From a virus: a stretch of DNA of 43,452 nt. Location: IMG/VR virus record IMGVR_UViG_3300048582_000018, positions 1-43,452 of that record; one strand, written 5' to 3'. Made by a program: the position numbers and the translations under genes. The number at the start of each line of letters is the position of its first letter. Positions within the stretch are counted from its first letter, which is position 1. Positions 33,901 through 41,621 of the stretch are shown here, one piece after another. The notes below the pieces were generated by a model that worked only from the letters and a program-made list of their open reading frames with translations, searched no databases and was not told where the DNA came from.

Positions 33901-36149
33901 CCAAGCCGTTCAAAGACTTGAACGTCGACGAGTTCCGCGTCGTGCGTGACCTGGTGCAGTCGCTGTACTACATGAGCCGCCGCACCAAGCAGATGGAGAT
34001 CGACGGTCAGAAAGTCGAACTCGACGCGGTGGCCGACGAGTTGGTGCAGCGGATCACCGACCTGAACGGTGGCGAGATTCCACCGATACCCGGCTACGAC
34101 AGCACGCCGACCAAGTGGGACCACCTCAAGCTCGGCGCGTTGGGCGCTCGGGCAATGGGTACGCGCGTCGAGCAGTGGGCCGGCATGATGGGGCCGCAGT
34201 TCACCAAGTACGTCTGGAACCCGGTTACCGACGCGATCACCGCGTACCGTACCAAGCGCAACGAGATGGTCGGCAAGTACCGCGACCTGCTCAAGCAGAT
34301 CGAGCCGACCATGAGCTACCGGCCGATCTACGCGCCGGAGCTTGGTCCTGCCGGGTTCACCTTCAACGCAGGCAAAGCCGAGCTGCTGCACGCGCTGCTG
34401 CACTCCGGTAACGACAGCAACCTCAAGAAGATGCTCGTGGGTCGCAACTGGGGCACTGTCGACGAGAATGGCAACTTCGACCGCAGCCGTTGGGATGCGT
34501 TCGTCGCCCGTGCGTTCCGCGAGAACATCCTCACCAAGGTCGACATGGACTTCGCGCAAGGCGTGTGGGACTTGCTGGAGACCACCAAGACCGATGCCCA
34601 GCGCGCGCACCGCGAGATGTTCGGCTTCTACTTCAACGAAGTCACCGCCAACCCGGTACAGACGCCGTGGGGTGAGTACCGTGGCGGCTACGTCCCGGCG
34701 GTTGCCGACCCGATCAGTTCGCCCGACGCTGCGCAGAAGCGCGAGGCCGAGGACATGAACGCCGTGGGCAACAGCTACATGTTCCCCACCACCGGTAAAG
34801 GGTTCACGCAGTCGCGCGTCGAGTACAACCGCCCGCTGCAGCTCGACCTGCGCACCTTGTCCAGCCACATCGACAAGGTCACGCGGTTTTCGTTCGTCGA
34901 GCCTGCGGTGCGTGACGTGGCCAAGTTGGTCACCAGCAAGCGCGTCAACCGTGCGCTCAACGGTCACGACCGTGGTGCTGTCGACAAGATGCTGCTGCCG
35001 TGGTTGCAACGCGCTGCACAGCAGACGACCAGCCTCACCGGTAAGGACCGCTACGTCGACAAGTTCTTCCGCAACCTGCGCTCGCGGTCGGGCATGTTCA
35101 TCATGTTCGCCAACGTGGTCAACACCATGCAGCAGATCACCGGCTTCTCGGTGGCCGCGCTCAAGGTGCCGGCGCCGGTGCTGCTGCGCGCGACCTACCG
35201 GTACATCCAGTCGCCCAAGGTCACCGCAGCCGAGGCGGCCAACCTGTCGCCGTGGCTGTCGCAGCGCCTGGGCAATCAGGCGTTCGAGATGACGCAGCAG
35301 ATCGACGCGATGCTGATCGACCCGAACGCCTACGAGAAGGCCGAGGCGTTTATGAAGCGCAATGCCTACTTTATGCAGACGGCGGTGCAGAACGTCATGG
35401 ACGTGATCGTGTGGACCGGCGCCTATGACAACGCGCTGGCCAAGGGTGCCGATGGTAAGCAGGCGGTGCGCTACGCCGACGAGGCGGTGCGTACCACTCA
35501 GGGCACGTTCGCACCGGAGGACGTGAGTGCGATGGAAGTGCAGACCCCGTTCGTGCAGTTGTTTACGCAATTCTGGGGCTACTTCAACATGCTGGCCAAC
35601 ACGCTGGGGACCGAGGCCGGTAAGGCGATCCGCGACATGGGTTACATGGCCAGCACCAAGCGCCTCGCGTTTGTCTGGTTTGCAGGTTTAGCGATCCCGG
35701 CTGTGGTGGCTGAGATCATCGCCAACGGGGTGCCGGATGACGATGACGATGAGGACGGCGACGGTGTGCTCGATGAGTACATGGCGATGTTCTTCGGGTC
35801 GCAGGGCCGCACGCTCACCGCGATGGTGCCGATTGCCGGTCAGGCTGCACAGCTCGCGTGGAACAAGCTCGACGACAAGTGGTACAACGACCGGTTCAAC
35901 ATCTCGCCGGCGGTGAGCATGAGCGAGGGCGCTATCGGTGCGGTGGCCAGTGTGCTGCAGGGTAAGGCGTTCGACGAGCGTCTGACCAAGACCGAGGTGC
36001 GCGAGATGGCTACGCTCATCGGGCTGGCCACCGGCATGCCGACCAACGTCATCAGCCGCCCGGTCGGGTACATGCTCGATGTGGAAGCCGGTAAGAAGGA
36101 AGCCGACAGCGCGGCGCGCATAGCGTGGGGGCTCACGACCGGGCGCTGA
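27933..36149 (+). CDS. 2738-aa polyvalent virion protein with ADP-ribosyltransferase-like and two zincin-like domains
   Basis: A giant ejected internal virion protein. From the N-terminus: glycine/alanine-rich segments with possible membrane helices (about 215-350); a GNAT-like glycine loop (GQGVGRGLAAAYIREN, about 719-734); an ADP-ribosyltransferase-like domain starting RGFHGTTNTFSEF (about 805) and ending IKSATDNNGNFDRNDPNILNQ (about 1100-1120), the usual end of this polyvalent-protein domain; a zincin site VLHELQHGIQ (HELQH 1340-1344); a second zincin site FLHELGHFFFE (HELGH 1491-1495); charged coiled coils (about 1650-1990); and an LPD38-type C-terminal region (about 2060-2600). Near the end are a hydrophobic span (about 2577-2600) and the acidic run DDDDDEDGDG. 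The order matches phage polyvalent proteins, which carry host-modifying effectors. The substrates are unknown. Confidence 0.9.
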   Translation: MATDTQLYVDENTLGLELGTSLDLAGKSPVKPDDEAALRDASKRLNIPLDTARTLPQETKQLAQQSTFDPIDYSQKYPNAAKFLADQNNALVAHDDVQPLSAVESAVLNNKQHSQSLADSVERGIGQLGVLGELTATGIDRALSALGSMFLPEPKYGGNVDVRNRAQESSLATVAQGYVGMPRDLRMDVIAQIVNDAHAQGATFGGVTDAIGYMAQNPGAVLNFFGEMIPAAVVGGGIGGAAVKPLAGAITNRAVSGYVTGAAVSGAATAAGAYPAEFANRLNENGGNVDEALGYAGTKATVEGGVNALFGGIGGALPIGSTLAGRVGNVLGQAGAQAVGGGAGAAAASAAVGETISAGELFLESFLELVTAPSDIAIAAAVQAQQNADARQVQAEQAQMAAGNLEQLLAAAAQSQTRVRAPESFSQLVQDAAVTGGSITEVYFDAQPFVDVLEQSGLTPEQIERVLPSVRDNLAAAVSSNGTIMVPIGELTTAFAGTGVEQSLLQQARTAPDALSVADTEQAQALVEQLQQDAEGILAQQEQRKAWDDSARQVFDTMSQQLNTAGRFSPDVNKTLASVVRDYYTVIAGRTSTTPAELYQRFPLRVSGVMPTAKGNEVLEQGSPELQRALAMSEDDYIAAVNPTGKTLDAEDRMILHVGDLDTPSDAKPVSTFNDSNGTPVQVMRDGSGIMYAVRDGETLGMMGPLEDNETVIDVVEEAKGQGVGRGLAAAYIRENPMAPSGGFSPAGEANRRSAFRALKASESLNQSVQQTETKAFKEWAGTDRPVVEPSEINDFDFNQPGPFVVRGFHGTTNTFSEFNAGVKGNVEGQFGAVNYFTSSEQDAGDNYAGEGPDLTQRIELKAERLVDEITDVYQEYENDEDGVAALKEQYGEDVYSEDFMVMARNIARKELHGGDEIVMEVFIRTEKPFVVGDVNSPWIEFFDESKLEADAMERVADNTGVDIADIEAEIDEYSDQIDDARYEIMDEQGNAVVQAVQTVAERYDFDPSDLLAELYDMASDGSVRHNRLEEFMRQSESLTYAERPDDGAIVQSQMIGEIIQELGFDSIILKNANVRFKSMNMERGTAHVHVFDANNTNIKSATDNNGNFDRNDPNILNQFAGERALTANQQALADAQAQLAAGADPEAVRQATGWFKGAEGKWRFEIADGDAKLTPTLDAMRYANRDGETITSVTYREAGGLWVVQVATDGMQRPTDIIELTTDNVGSLRPVLGSEIVNRLQAGEGEPDVTSDNDADKYLTGEGQQFSAPTGRWSTIGEVLDHPRLFQAYPQLADMRVVYAPEKLPAKVSGAIAFDTRNNEPVMILGDVNARELRKTVLHELQHGIQRIEGFALGGSSDKLQDSPQYRHDVQNDAQTFREQQNPDAAQENLDDLDALEIYHRLAGEAEARNVEARADFSERVAAAVPPQRTADVKDADALVTWNAIDMYSEVVDQAAAPMAQQGDAPRATFTPETLNIALLEKANLSSFLHELGHFFFEMQATLASQPGAPQQINDDMGALLKFVEFDGTAAEWLALPVNARRDAHEKVAESFEQYLFEGKAPSLEMQSLFSRMRAWMNSVYRTLQQFLQTNRNANLTDEVRGVFDRMLATDAQIEAARAARSFGPMFESAEQAGMTPEQFDEYRAGMQQEVDDATRDLDSRRLRDMRWLQNYRGKKLRELQKESRAKRAAVQEEVTKEIDAQRPYQVLNFIRKGVLPDGVAKPDGMASTRLNRGVVESMYGETFKVPDLLLAKNGVDPEAIATLFGYASADQMIREVAATEPRTQLIAGLTDQRMLERYGDLASAESVERAADAAIASDVHARMVATELAAVTKQLGSVRAIQRAARDFAERSIGSKAIKYLRPDQAAADAARHRKAAEQALKKGDTNAAVDAKRNELLALELQRAQTQAKTEIVKARDSMRKLFGRDEQKAKSRDMNMVNAARAIVAQYGLAPTAGGLAADNYMELIAQNDPALATNLQSLIAQAPAPKPFKDLNVDEFRVVRDLVQSLYYMSRRTKQMEIDGQKVELDAVADELVQRITDLNGGEIPPIPGYDSTPTKWDHLKLGALGARAMGTRVEQWAGMMGPQFTKYVWNPVTDAITAYRTKRNEMVGKYRDLLKQIEPTMSYRPIYAPELGPAGFTFNAGKAELLHALLHSGNDSNLKKMLVGRNWGTVDENGNFDRSRWDAFVARAFRENILTKVDMDFAQGVWDLLETTKTDAQRAHREMFGFYFNEVTANPVQTPWGEYRGGYVPAVADPISSPDAAQKREAEDMNAVGNSYMFPTTGKGFTQSRVEYNRPLQLDLRTLSSHIDKVTRFSFVEPAVRDVAKLVTSKRVNRALNGHDRGAVDKMLLPWLQRAAQQTTSLTGKDRYVDKFFRNLRSRSGMFIMFANVVNTMQQITGFSVAALKVPAPVLLRATYRYIQSPKVTAAEAANLSPWLSQRLGNQAFEMTQQIDAMLIDPNAYEKAEAFMKRNAYFMQTAVQNVMDVIVWTGAYDNALAKGADGKQAVRYADEAVRTTQGTFAPEDVSAMEVQTPFVQLFTQFWGYFNMLANTLGTEAGKAIRDMGYMASTKRLAFVWFAGLAIPAVVAEIIANGVPDDDDDEDGDGVLDEYMAMFFGSQGRTLTAMVPIAGQAAQLAWNKLDDKWYNDRFNISPAVSMSEGAIGAVASVLQGKAFDERLTKTEVREMATLIGLATGMPTNVISRPVGYMLDVEAGKKEADSAARIAWGLTTGR

Positions 36150-36219
36150 CGGTGCGCATAGGGTGACGACGCCAACCGATAGTTAGCACTATGAAAATAG
36201 CGCAGCTTCGGAGTGTGCC

Positions 36220-37578
36220 ATGGCGTTCTCACCTTCCCGCAACACCGCCAGCTTTGGCAACGGACCCCTCAACGTGCGGGCGTTCGGCGCTGTCGGTGAT
36301 GGCGTAACCAATGACACCGCAGCCATACAGGCCGCGCACAACACCGGCCGGGTGATCTACTACCCGGCGGGCACCTACCTGATCACGCCGACCATCACCA
36401 TCGCGGCGGGCGGCATTGTCGGCGAAGGTCCGTCGAACACCATCATCACCAGCACCGAGGTCGGTAGCGCCAACTTCTACACGTTCACCGGCGCACTGGA
36501 CCAGCTCGACCCGACACCGACGTTCCGCGATTTCAGCATCGTCGCCGACATCACCAAGAGCGGCGGCGCCGGTATCCAAGTCCTGCCGACATCCGGCGAG
36601 GCGTCTTACCTGGACTTCCGCAATGTGCAGTTCGCGTACCTGCCCATCGGCATCGACTTCGTGGCGGCATCGCTGTGGAAGGTTATCGGCTGCTCGTTCC
36701 TCGCGTACACCATTGCAGGGATACAGGTCGCCAACACCAACACACCGGACTCGGGCGACTCGGTCATCACCGGTTGCGTGTTTAACAACCCATACGCCAC
36801 CGGCTCGGGCGTGTGGCAGAAGTCGTCGGGCGGTCTCAAGATCGTCGGCAACAAGTTCCTCGGCGGCCAACGCGGCTACACGATGAACCTGGAGGGCACC
36901 ACCGGCGCGCTGATGATCACCGGCAACTCGTTCGAGAACATGGCTGACTCCGGTCTGTCGTTCTCGCGCGCAACGGTTGGGCAGACGTTTGCGAACGTGG
37001 TCATCTCCGGTAACGAGTTCAGCGTCGGCACCAAGGCGATAGCCACCGACGGCACCGGGTTCATGTCGAACGTGTGCATCTCGGCGAACCAGATCAACAT
37101 GGGTGCAGTCGGCTCGAATGCGTGCATCTCACTGGACTCTGTGACCGACTTCTTTGTCGGCAGCAACATGATCAGGGGTAACGGCGGTGCTGGTTCGAGC
37201 GCTGTGTCCATCAACAACTGCACGACCGGCAAGATCGGGCGCAACACCTACGCCAACCTGCCGAACCCAATCTCGGTCACATCGTCGCCGACCGTGACGG
37301 TAGACAAAGATCAGCAAGCCGGAACTGTGGCGACTGCCACCTCCGGCTGGACGGCTTACGGTTCAACCTTCAAGTCGCCGCTGCAGACAGTCACATTCGA
37401 CAACCCCTTCCTGGTCACGCCTGCGCTGGCTGACGTATCGCTCACGCCTACGGGCGGCAGCGGTGAGATCGGCGCTATCGCGGTGTCAGTGAGCAAGACG
37501 CAGATCACGTTCAACGTGCTGTCGGTCAATACATCCATAGCAGCCCAGTGCAACTGGCGCGTGCATGGAATTCTCTGA
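36220..37578 (+). CDS. Tailspike with right-handed beta-helix (pectate-lyase-like)
   Basis: A 452-residue receptor-binding/tailspike protein. The N-terminus VRAFGAVGDGVTNDTAAIQAAHNTGRVIYYPAGTYLI is the typical start of pectate-lyase-like phage depolymerases. Repeated strands such as GCSFLAYTIAGIQVANTNT, MITGNSFENMADSGLSFS and NVVISGNEFSVG make the solenoid. The C-terminal domain (about 360-452) reads QTVTFDNPFLVTPALADVSLTPTGG...QCNWRVHGIL, like a lectin-type trimerisation or receptor head. It probably binds or cuts a surface polysaccharide. No enzyme residues can be named. The upstream gap (36150-36219) has no further gene; it contains an ATAGT/ACTAT palindrome. Confidence 0.88.
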   Translation: MAFSPSRNTASFGNGPLNVRAFGAVGDGVTNDTAAIQAAHNTGRVIYYPAGTYLITPTITIAAGGIVGEGPSNTIITSTEVGSANFYTFTGALDQLDPTPTFRDFSIVADITKSGGAGIQVLPTSGEASYLDFRNVQFAYLPIGIDFVAASLWKVIGCSFLAYTIAGIQVANTNTPDSGDSVITGCVFNNPYATGSGVWQKSSGGLKIVGNKFLGGQRGYTMNLEGTTGALMITGNSFENMADSGLSFSRATVGQTFANVVISGNEFSVGTKAIATDGTGFMSNVCISANQINMGAVGSNACISLDSVTDFFVGSNMIRGNGGAGSSAVSINNCTTGKIGRNTYANLPNPISVTSSPTVTVDKDQQAGTVATATSGWTAYGSTFKSPLQTVTFDNPFLVTPALADVSLTPTGGSGEIGAIAVSVSKTQITFNVLSVNTSIAAQCNWRVHGIL

Positions 37579-37658
37579 GGTGTGCATATATCGCCGGTGT
37601 GAGTTGATACTCCGCACCATCGGACGTGTGCGGCGGATGAGCTACTAAGGGGGTGGTG

Positions 37659-38090
37659 GTGTCGGCGATGGAAACGGAACTCGGCGTACTCAAGAATGAG
37701 ATTGAAGGCATGCACAAGGCCTTTGATCTTTTTCGTGCTGAGTTCTCTAGCAAGCTCGACATCATCATGGCGATGCAGGTGCAAGTAGTGCAACTGCAGG
37801 AACGGTACAACAACGCCCAGGCGTCCATCGACCGCGCGTTCAACGCTATCGGCGAACTTGAACGCCGTGGGGATGACACCAAGGGTTACGTCGATAAGAG
37901 TCTCGGCGGCGCCAAGATTTTCGCCATCACCGGCGCGCTCATCGTCGGCATGCTGCAGTGGTACTTCCTCAAGCAGATCGACAGTATCGAGGCGACCAAC
38001 GAGATGATGACCACCATCGACCGGCGCGTCGCGTGGCTTGAGCACGAGAAGTACGGCCGCGCCGAACCACTGCCGGAGAAACCGCAATGA
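37659..38090 (+). CDS. Coiled-coil membrane protein, possible holin-like (XhlA-type)
   Basis: About 143 residues: a soluble coiled-coil N-terminus (METELGVLKNEIEGMHKAFDLFRAEF...), then a membrane segment AKIFAITGALIVGMLQWYFL (about 95-114) and a polar tail with IDRRVAWLEHEKYG. The Shine-Dalgarno AAGGGGG at 37647 best serves one of three in-frame GTGs (37653-37659), better than the ATG at 37668, which is too far away. It lies at the head of the lysis genes. It may be an accessory holin or antiholin. The interval 37579-37652 otherwise shows no gene. Confidence 0.72.
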   Translation: MSAMETELGVLKNEIEGMHKAFDLFRAEFSSKLDIIMAMQVQVVQLQERYNNAQASIDRAFNAIGELERRGDDTKGYVDKSLGGAKIFAITGALIVGMLQWYFLKQIDSIEATNEMMTTIDRRVAWLEHEKYGRAEPLPEKPQ

Positions 38091-38569
38091 GCGCAGACAT
38101 CCAATACAGCGCAGTCGCCAAGCTCGACGAGGCACTGGCGCTGCTGCCTGCGCGCATGGACACACCGGCCGCGCGCGTCATGCTGCTGGCCATCGGCCTG
38201 CAGGAATCTCGGTTCCTGCACCGGCGCCAGATCGGCGGACCGGCTCGGGGATTCTGGCAGTTTGAACTGGGTGGCGGTGTGCGCGGTGTGCTTAAGCACG
38301 TCGCTAGTCGTGAGCTGGCGCAGAAGGTGTGCCGTGATCGCAACGTCATCGCAACCGAGAGCGCCGTGTATGAAGCACTGGACGATGACGACGTGCTCGC
38401 CTGCTGCTTCGCTCGCCTACTACTGTGGACTGACCCCAAAGCGCTCCCGGCCGTGGGTGAGGTTGACGATAGTTGGGCGCTGTACCTGCGCACATGGCGA
38501 CCAGGTAAGCCACACCGGCACACCTGGAGCGGGCTGTATCTCACTGCGATGGGCGAGGTGATGACATGA
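38087..38569 (+). CDS. Endolysin-like peptidoglycan hydrolase
   Basis: A 160-residue protein. The segment AIGLQESRFLHRRQIGGPARGFWQFELGGGVRGVL (about 31-65) has the pattern of phage lysozyme-like transglycosylases, with Glu in LQES as the likely catalytic residue. WALYLRTWRPGKPHRHTWSGLYLTA follows near the end, as in related phage lysis proteins. It overlaps both neighbours by ATGA, and they are membrane proteins, which strongly supports a lysis cassette. I infer, but cannot show, its cleavage specificity. Confidence 0.82.
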   Translation: MSADIQYSAVAKLDEALALLPARMDTPAARVMLLAIGLQESRFLHRRQIGGPARGFWQFELGGGVRGVLKHVASRELAQKVCRDRNVIATESAVYEALDDDDVLACCFARLLLWTDPKALPAVGEVDDSWALYLRTWRPGKPHRHTWSGLYLTAMGEVMT

Positions 38570-38991
38570 GTCTCGATCCAATCAGCGCAGCGCTCGACAT
38601 CGGCGGCAAGCTCATCGACCGCCTTTGGCCAGACCCGGCGCAGCGCGATGCTGCCAAGCTGGAGCTGTTCAAGATGCAGCAGTCCGGCGAGCTGCAGCAG
38701 ATGGCGATGGTCGTCGACCTCGACAAGGCGCAGATCGCAGTCAATAACACCGAGGCACAGAGCAGCAGCCTGTGGGTGTCTGGCTGGCGCCCCGCTGTAG
38801 GTTGGGTGTGCGTCAGCGCCTGCGCGTGGAACTGGGTCGGATTGCCGGTGGTTGCGGTTGTCGTAAAGCTATCCGGTTACGACATCCCGCTGTCGCCCGC
38901 CAACCTGTCGGAGATGCTGCCGGTGCTGGGCGGAATGCTCGGGCTTGGCTGGTTGCGCACTCGGGAAAAGATCGAAGGTGTCGCACGCTAG
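38566..38991 (+). CDS. Holin of the 3TM type
   Basis: A 141-residue protein of the GTA_holin_3TM group: a cytoplasmic DPAQRDAAKLELFKMQQSGELQ segment, then SSLWVSGWRPAVGWVCVSACAWNWVGLPVVAVV and a terminal LPVLGGMLGLGWLRTREKIEG. This WRPAxGW...MLGLGxxRTxEK signature is common in holin genes. Adjacent to the hydrolase, overlapping by ATGA. No clear Rz/Rz1 spanin pair was found. Confidence 0.88.
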   Translation: MSLDPISAALDIGGKLIDRLWPDPAQRDAAKLELFKMQQSGELQQMAMVVDLDKAQIAVNNTEAQSSSLWVSGWRPAVGWVCVSACAWNWVGLPVVAVVVKLSGYDIPLSPANLSEMLPVLGGMLGLGWLRTREKIEGVAR

Positions 38992-39051
38992 TGCGCAAAG
39001 GCTGGGCGTTGCCGCCTACGATCATCCTCAGGATTATCCGAGGCTCAGCCA

Positions 39052-40590
39052 ATGACCATAAGCTCAGAAGATCGCAGCACCGCACCGTTCTCCGGTAACG
39101 GTGCTGCCACCATATTCCCCTTTGCCTTCAAAGTGTTCGCCAAGTCGGACTTGGTTGTCGTCAAGACCAACGTCGACCTGGTCGACACCACGCTGACGCT
39201 CGACTCCGATTACTCGGTGGCGCTCAACGCAGACCAGGACAACTCGCCAGGCGGAACCATCACCTACCCGATCAGCGGCAGCCCACTCGCCACCGGTGAG
39301 AAGTTGATCGCCTACGGCGACATCGCGTTCCTGCAGCCGACCGACATCGTCAACCAATCAGGCTTCTATCCGCGCGTCATCGAGGATGCGCTCGACCGCC
39401 TGACCATGTTGATCCAACAGGTGTTTGGGCTGGCGCGTCGCGCGATCCGGGTGCCGGTGTCGGCTGTCGCCACTAGCACCGAGCTACCCGATATTGAGGG
39501 GCGAGCTAACAAGATCATCGCCTTCGATGCTGACGGCAACGTCATCGTGTCGAACAAGACATTGGGTGAAGTTGAGAGCGATACCGACATCCGGCAAGGC
39601 ACGCGCACCACGCAGCAGTACATCGCTACGGCTGGGCAGACGTTCGTGGACACCCTCTACAACTTCGTGCCCGGTGCCAATCAGATCGCCGTGTCGATCA
39701 ACGGCGCCCTGATGACGCCCGGTGTGGACTACGTCGAGACCGACCAGAACACCGTCACGTTCACCAACCCGCTGCAGGCCGGCGACGCTGTGCAGGTCGA
39801 ACTGTTCGGGCGCACGATCAACTTTGTCGATGAGGCGAACGTCGGCGTCAATGGCGGCACGCTTGCCGACTTCCTCGATACACTCGTTAAGCAGTCAAGT
39901 GCTACCGATACAACGCCAGGCAGGCTGATGGCTGTCGGGGCGTTTGGGCTTGGTTCTGCCGTGGCTATACCTGTGACATCTCCAGACTTTAACACGCTGC
40001 TAAATACTGGCGTTTATGCTGTAGGTGGAACATCGACCAACGGGCCCAATACGGCTGTCGGAACTCTATTCGTTTGGGGGAACAACTCTACTAGCGGGCG
40101 AACTGTCCAGCACTATGTTACGCATCTAAGTGGTGACTACTACTTCAGGGCAATGTCTATTGGGGTTTGGGGCGATTGGCAGAAGGTAGCCGTAACCGCG
40201 TCCCCTGCTTTTACCGGCACTCCTACTGCTCCGACACCTACTATTGGCGACAACAGCACCAAGATTGCTACTACGGCGTTCGTGGCTGCTAATGCTGGGG
40301 GCGGGCTGGGGTATGGCCAGACTTGGCAGAACATGACCGGCAGCAGGGCGCTGGCGACCACTTACACGAACAGCACAGGGAAGCCTATACAGCTTATTGT
40401 TGGGTGTTCGTCTTCTGTAGCGGCTGGCGTTCTGCTTTCTATTAACGGAGGGACTGGGATTCAAGGTACTGCGTCAAGCGCAGGGAACAGCATAACAGCC
40501 CCCAACGCCATTATTCCAAGCGGGGCAACTTATGCGGTGACTATTACCGGCGGCTCTGCTTCAAGTCTAAGCTGGTGGGAGCTACGCTAA
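39052..40590 (+). CDS. Tail fibre (T7-fibre-like N-terminus) with exchanged tip
   Basis: A 512-residue fibre. The N-terminal domain is TISSEDRSTAPFSGNGAATIFPFAFKVFAKSDLVVVKTNVD..., like T7 gp17 attachment domains, followed by TQQYIATAGQTFVDTLYNFVPG and a short rod. The tip holds ASPAFTGTPTAPTPTIGDNSTKIATTAFVAANAG, a common fibre hinge, then a GTGIQGTASSAG-rich head. From about 39895 the DNA becomes visibly AT-richer than the first half. With the hinge inside this stretch, that is consistent with tip replacement by recombination. Confidence 0.9.
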   Translation: MTISSEDRSTAPFSGNGAATIFPFAFKVFAKSDLVVVKTNVDLVDTTLTLDSDYSVALNADQDNSPGGTITYPISGSPLATGEKLIAYGDIAFLQPTDIVNQSGFYPRVIEDALDRLTMLIQQVFGLARRAIRVPVSAVATSTELPDIEGRANKIIAFDADGNVIVSNKTLGEVESDTDIRQGTRTTQQYIATAGQTFVDTLYNFVPGANQIAVSINGALMTPGVDYVETDQNTVTFTNPLQAGDAVQVELFGRTINFVDEANVGVNGGTLADFLDTLVKQSSATDTTPGRLMAVGAFGLGSAVAIPVTSPDFNTLLNTGVYAVGGTSTNGPNTAVGTLFVWGNNSTSGRTVQHYVTHLSGDYYFRAMSIGVWGDWQKVAVTASPAFTGTPTAPTPTIGDNSTKIATTAFVAANAGGGLGYGQTWQNMTGSRALATTYTNSTGKPIQLIVGCSSSVAAGVLLSINGGTGIQGTASSAGNSITAPNAIIPSGATYAVTITGGSASSLSWWELR

Positions 40591-41000
40591 TGAACTACTT
40601 CAAAGACGAAACCGGCGCAGTCTACGCCTACGACTCCGAACAGGTTGCTGCCGGTCTAGCCGATGGCAAAACACCAATGACGGCTGAGGAAGTCGAGGCG
40701 CACAAGAACCCGCCAAAGACGACCGGCCGGCTAATCGACGAGTTCAAGTCGGCCATCCAGTCGCACATGGATGACGCTGCTAAGTCAGCCGGTTATGACG
40801 ACATAAAAGCCGCAGTGACCTATGCGGATGAACCTTCCGTGCCTAAGTTCCAGAATGAAGGTCGAGCGTTCCGCGCTTGGCGTTCACTGTGCTGGGCATA
40901 CGGCTATCAGGAAATGGACAAGGTGCTTGGTGGTACTCGACCAATGCCAACCGTCGCAGAACTGATTTCCGAGCTGCCCGTACTGGAGCTGCCCGCATGA
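40590..41000 (+). CDS. Tail-fibre assembly chaperone-like protein
   Basis: A 136-residue protein that begins MNYFKDETGAVYAYDSEQVAAGLADGKTPMTAEEVEAHKNPP, the usual start of phage fibre chaperone-like proteins. The middle has IDEFKSAIQSHMDDAAKSAGYDDIKAAVTYADEPSVPKFQNEGRAFRAWRSLCWAYGYQ. The start ATG shares one base with the fibre stop (TAATG). It probably folds or attaches the fibre tip. Confidence 0.88.
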   Translation: MNYFKDETGAVYAYDSEQVAAGLADGKTPMTAEEVEAHKNPPKTTGRLIDEFKSAIQSHMDDAAKSAGYDDIKAAVTYADEPSVPKFQNEGRAFRAWRSLCWAYGYQEMDKVLGGTRPMPTVAELISELPVLELPA

Positions 41001-41572
41001 TCTTCCTCGCCGCTGTGCAATGGACGTGGCTGATCGTGGCCCGCGCTGCCGGCATCATCACCGGCTTGGTGGTGGTCGCTGTGGCGATCCCGTTCCGTGT
41101 TGCCGGTCTATCTGGCAGCGACGGGCGTCCGATCCTGAACCTGCCGCGCTGGGCGTGGCTGTGGGGCAATGACTTCGACGGCCTGCTGGGTGACAAGCGT
41201 GGCTGGTGGGAAGCCAACACGCCGCGCGGCTGGGCCGTTGACAGCTTCGCGGCAATGTACTGGTGGGCCGCTATCCGCAATCCGGCCAACAACATGCGGT
41301 TCTTGGACGCATTCAGCGCGCCGGTTATCGGCAGTCGGATCAAGTATCGCGGCAGCTACACGGTAGAGGACAAGCCCGGTCTAGATGGCTGGCAGTTCGT
41401 CTGGGCCGAGCAGGACGGCCGGCGCTGGTTCGGGTTCTACCTTGTGCGATGTTGGAGCGCAGAGCGCGCCTTCGTGGTTCGGCTTGGCTTCAAGCTCAAA
41501 CCGGAACATGAAGGAAAGGACGAGCCGCGCAAGGGGCTGACGTTCAAGATCAACCCTTACAAACAAATCTGA
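40997..41572 (+). CDS. DUF7338-like protein, last late gene
   Basis: A 191-residue protein: an N-terminal membrane span (IVARAAGIITGLVVVAVAIPF, about 13-33), then LPRWAWLWGNDFDGLLGDKRGWWEANTPRGWAVDSFAAMYWWAAIRNPANNMRF and a beta-rich C-terminus (SYTVEDKPGLDGWQFVWAEQDGRRWFGFYLVRCW). This is the pattern I know from DUF7338 phage proteins. The ATG overlaps the chaperone stop by ATGA. A terminator follows 50 bases later. Function is unknown. Confidence 0.83.
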   Translation: MIFLAAVQWTWLIVARAAGIITGLVVVAVAIPFRVAGLSGSDGRPILNLPRWAWLWGNDFDGLLGDKRGWWEANTPRGWAVDSFAAMYWWAAIRNPANNMRFLDAFSAPVIGSRIKYRGSYTVEDKPGLDGWQFVWAEQDGRRWFGFYLVRCWSAERAFVVRLGFKLKPEHEGKDEPRKGLTFKINPYKQI

Positions 41573-41581
41573 CAAATAGCT

Positions 41582-41593
41582 GTCCAATACTCG
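41582..41593 (+). repeat. 12-bp direct repeat, copy 1
   Basis: GTCCAATACTCG, identical to 41769-41780, in the interval flanking the integrase gene. The spacing and location fit an integrase arm-binding or attachment element, but a chance duplication is possible. Confidence 0.6.
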
Positions 41594-41621
41594 CTACCCA
41601 CTTGGTGAGGTTCACTCTCAC

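Noticed and set aside
28065-35570. Long minus-strand ORFs opposite the giant gene (e.g. 382 and 738 codons)
   Set aside because: They follow from the high GC third positions of the opposite gene, have shadow-like Arg/His/Val-rich translations and no Shine-Dalgarno or partner genes.
36179-36192. ATAGT-TAGC-ACTAT palindrome upstream of the tailspike as a promoter or operator
   Set aside because: No -35/-10 pair with correct spacing is visible and the motif differs from the genome's operator; not enough to call.
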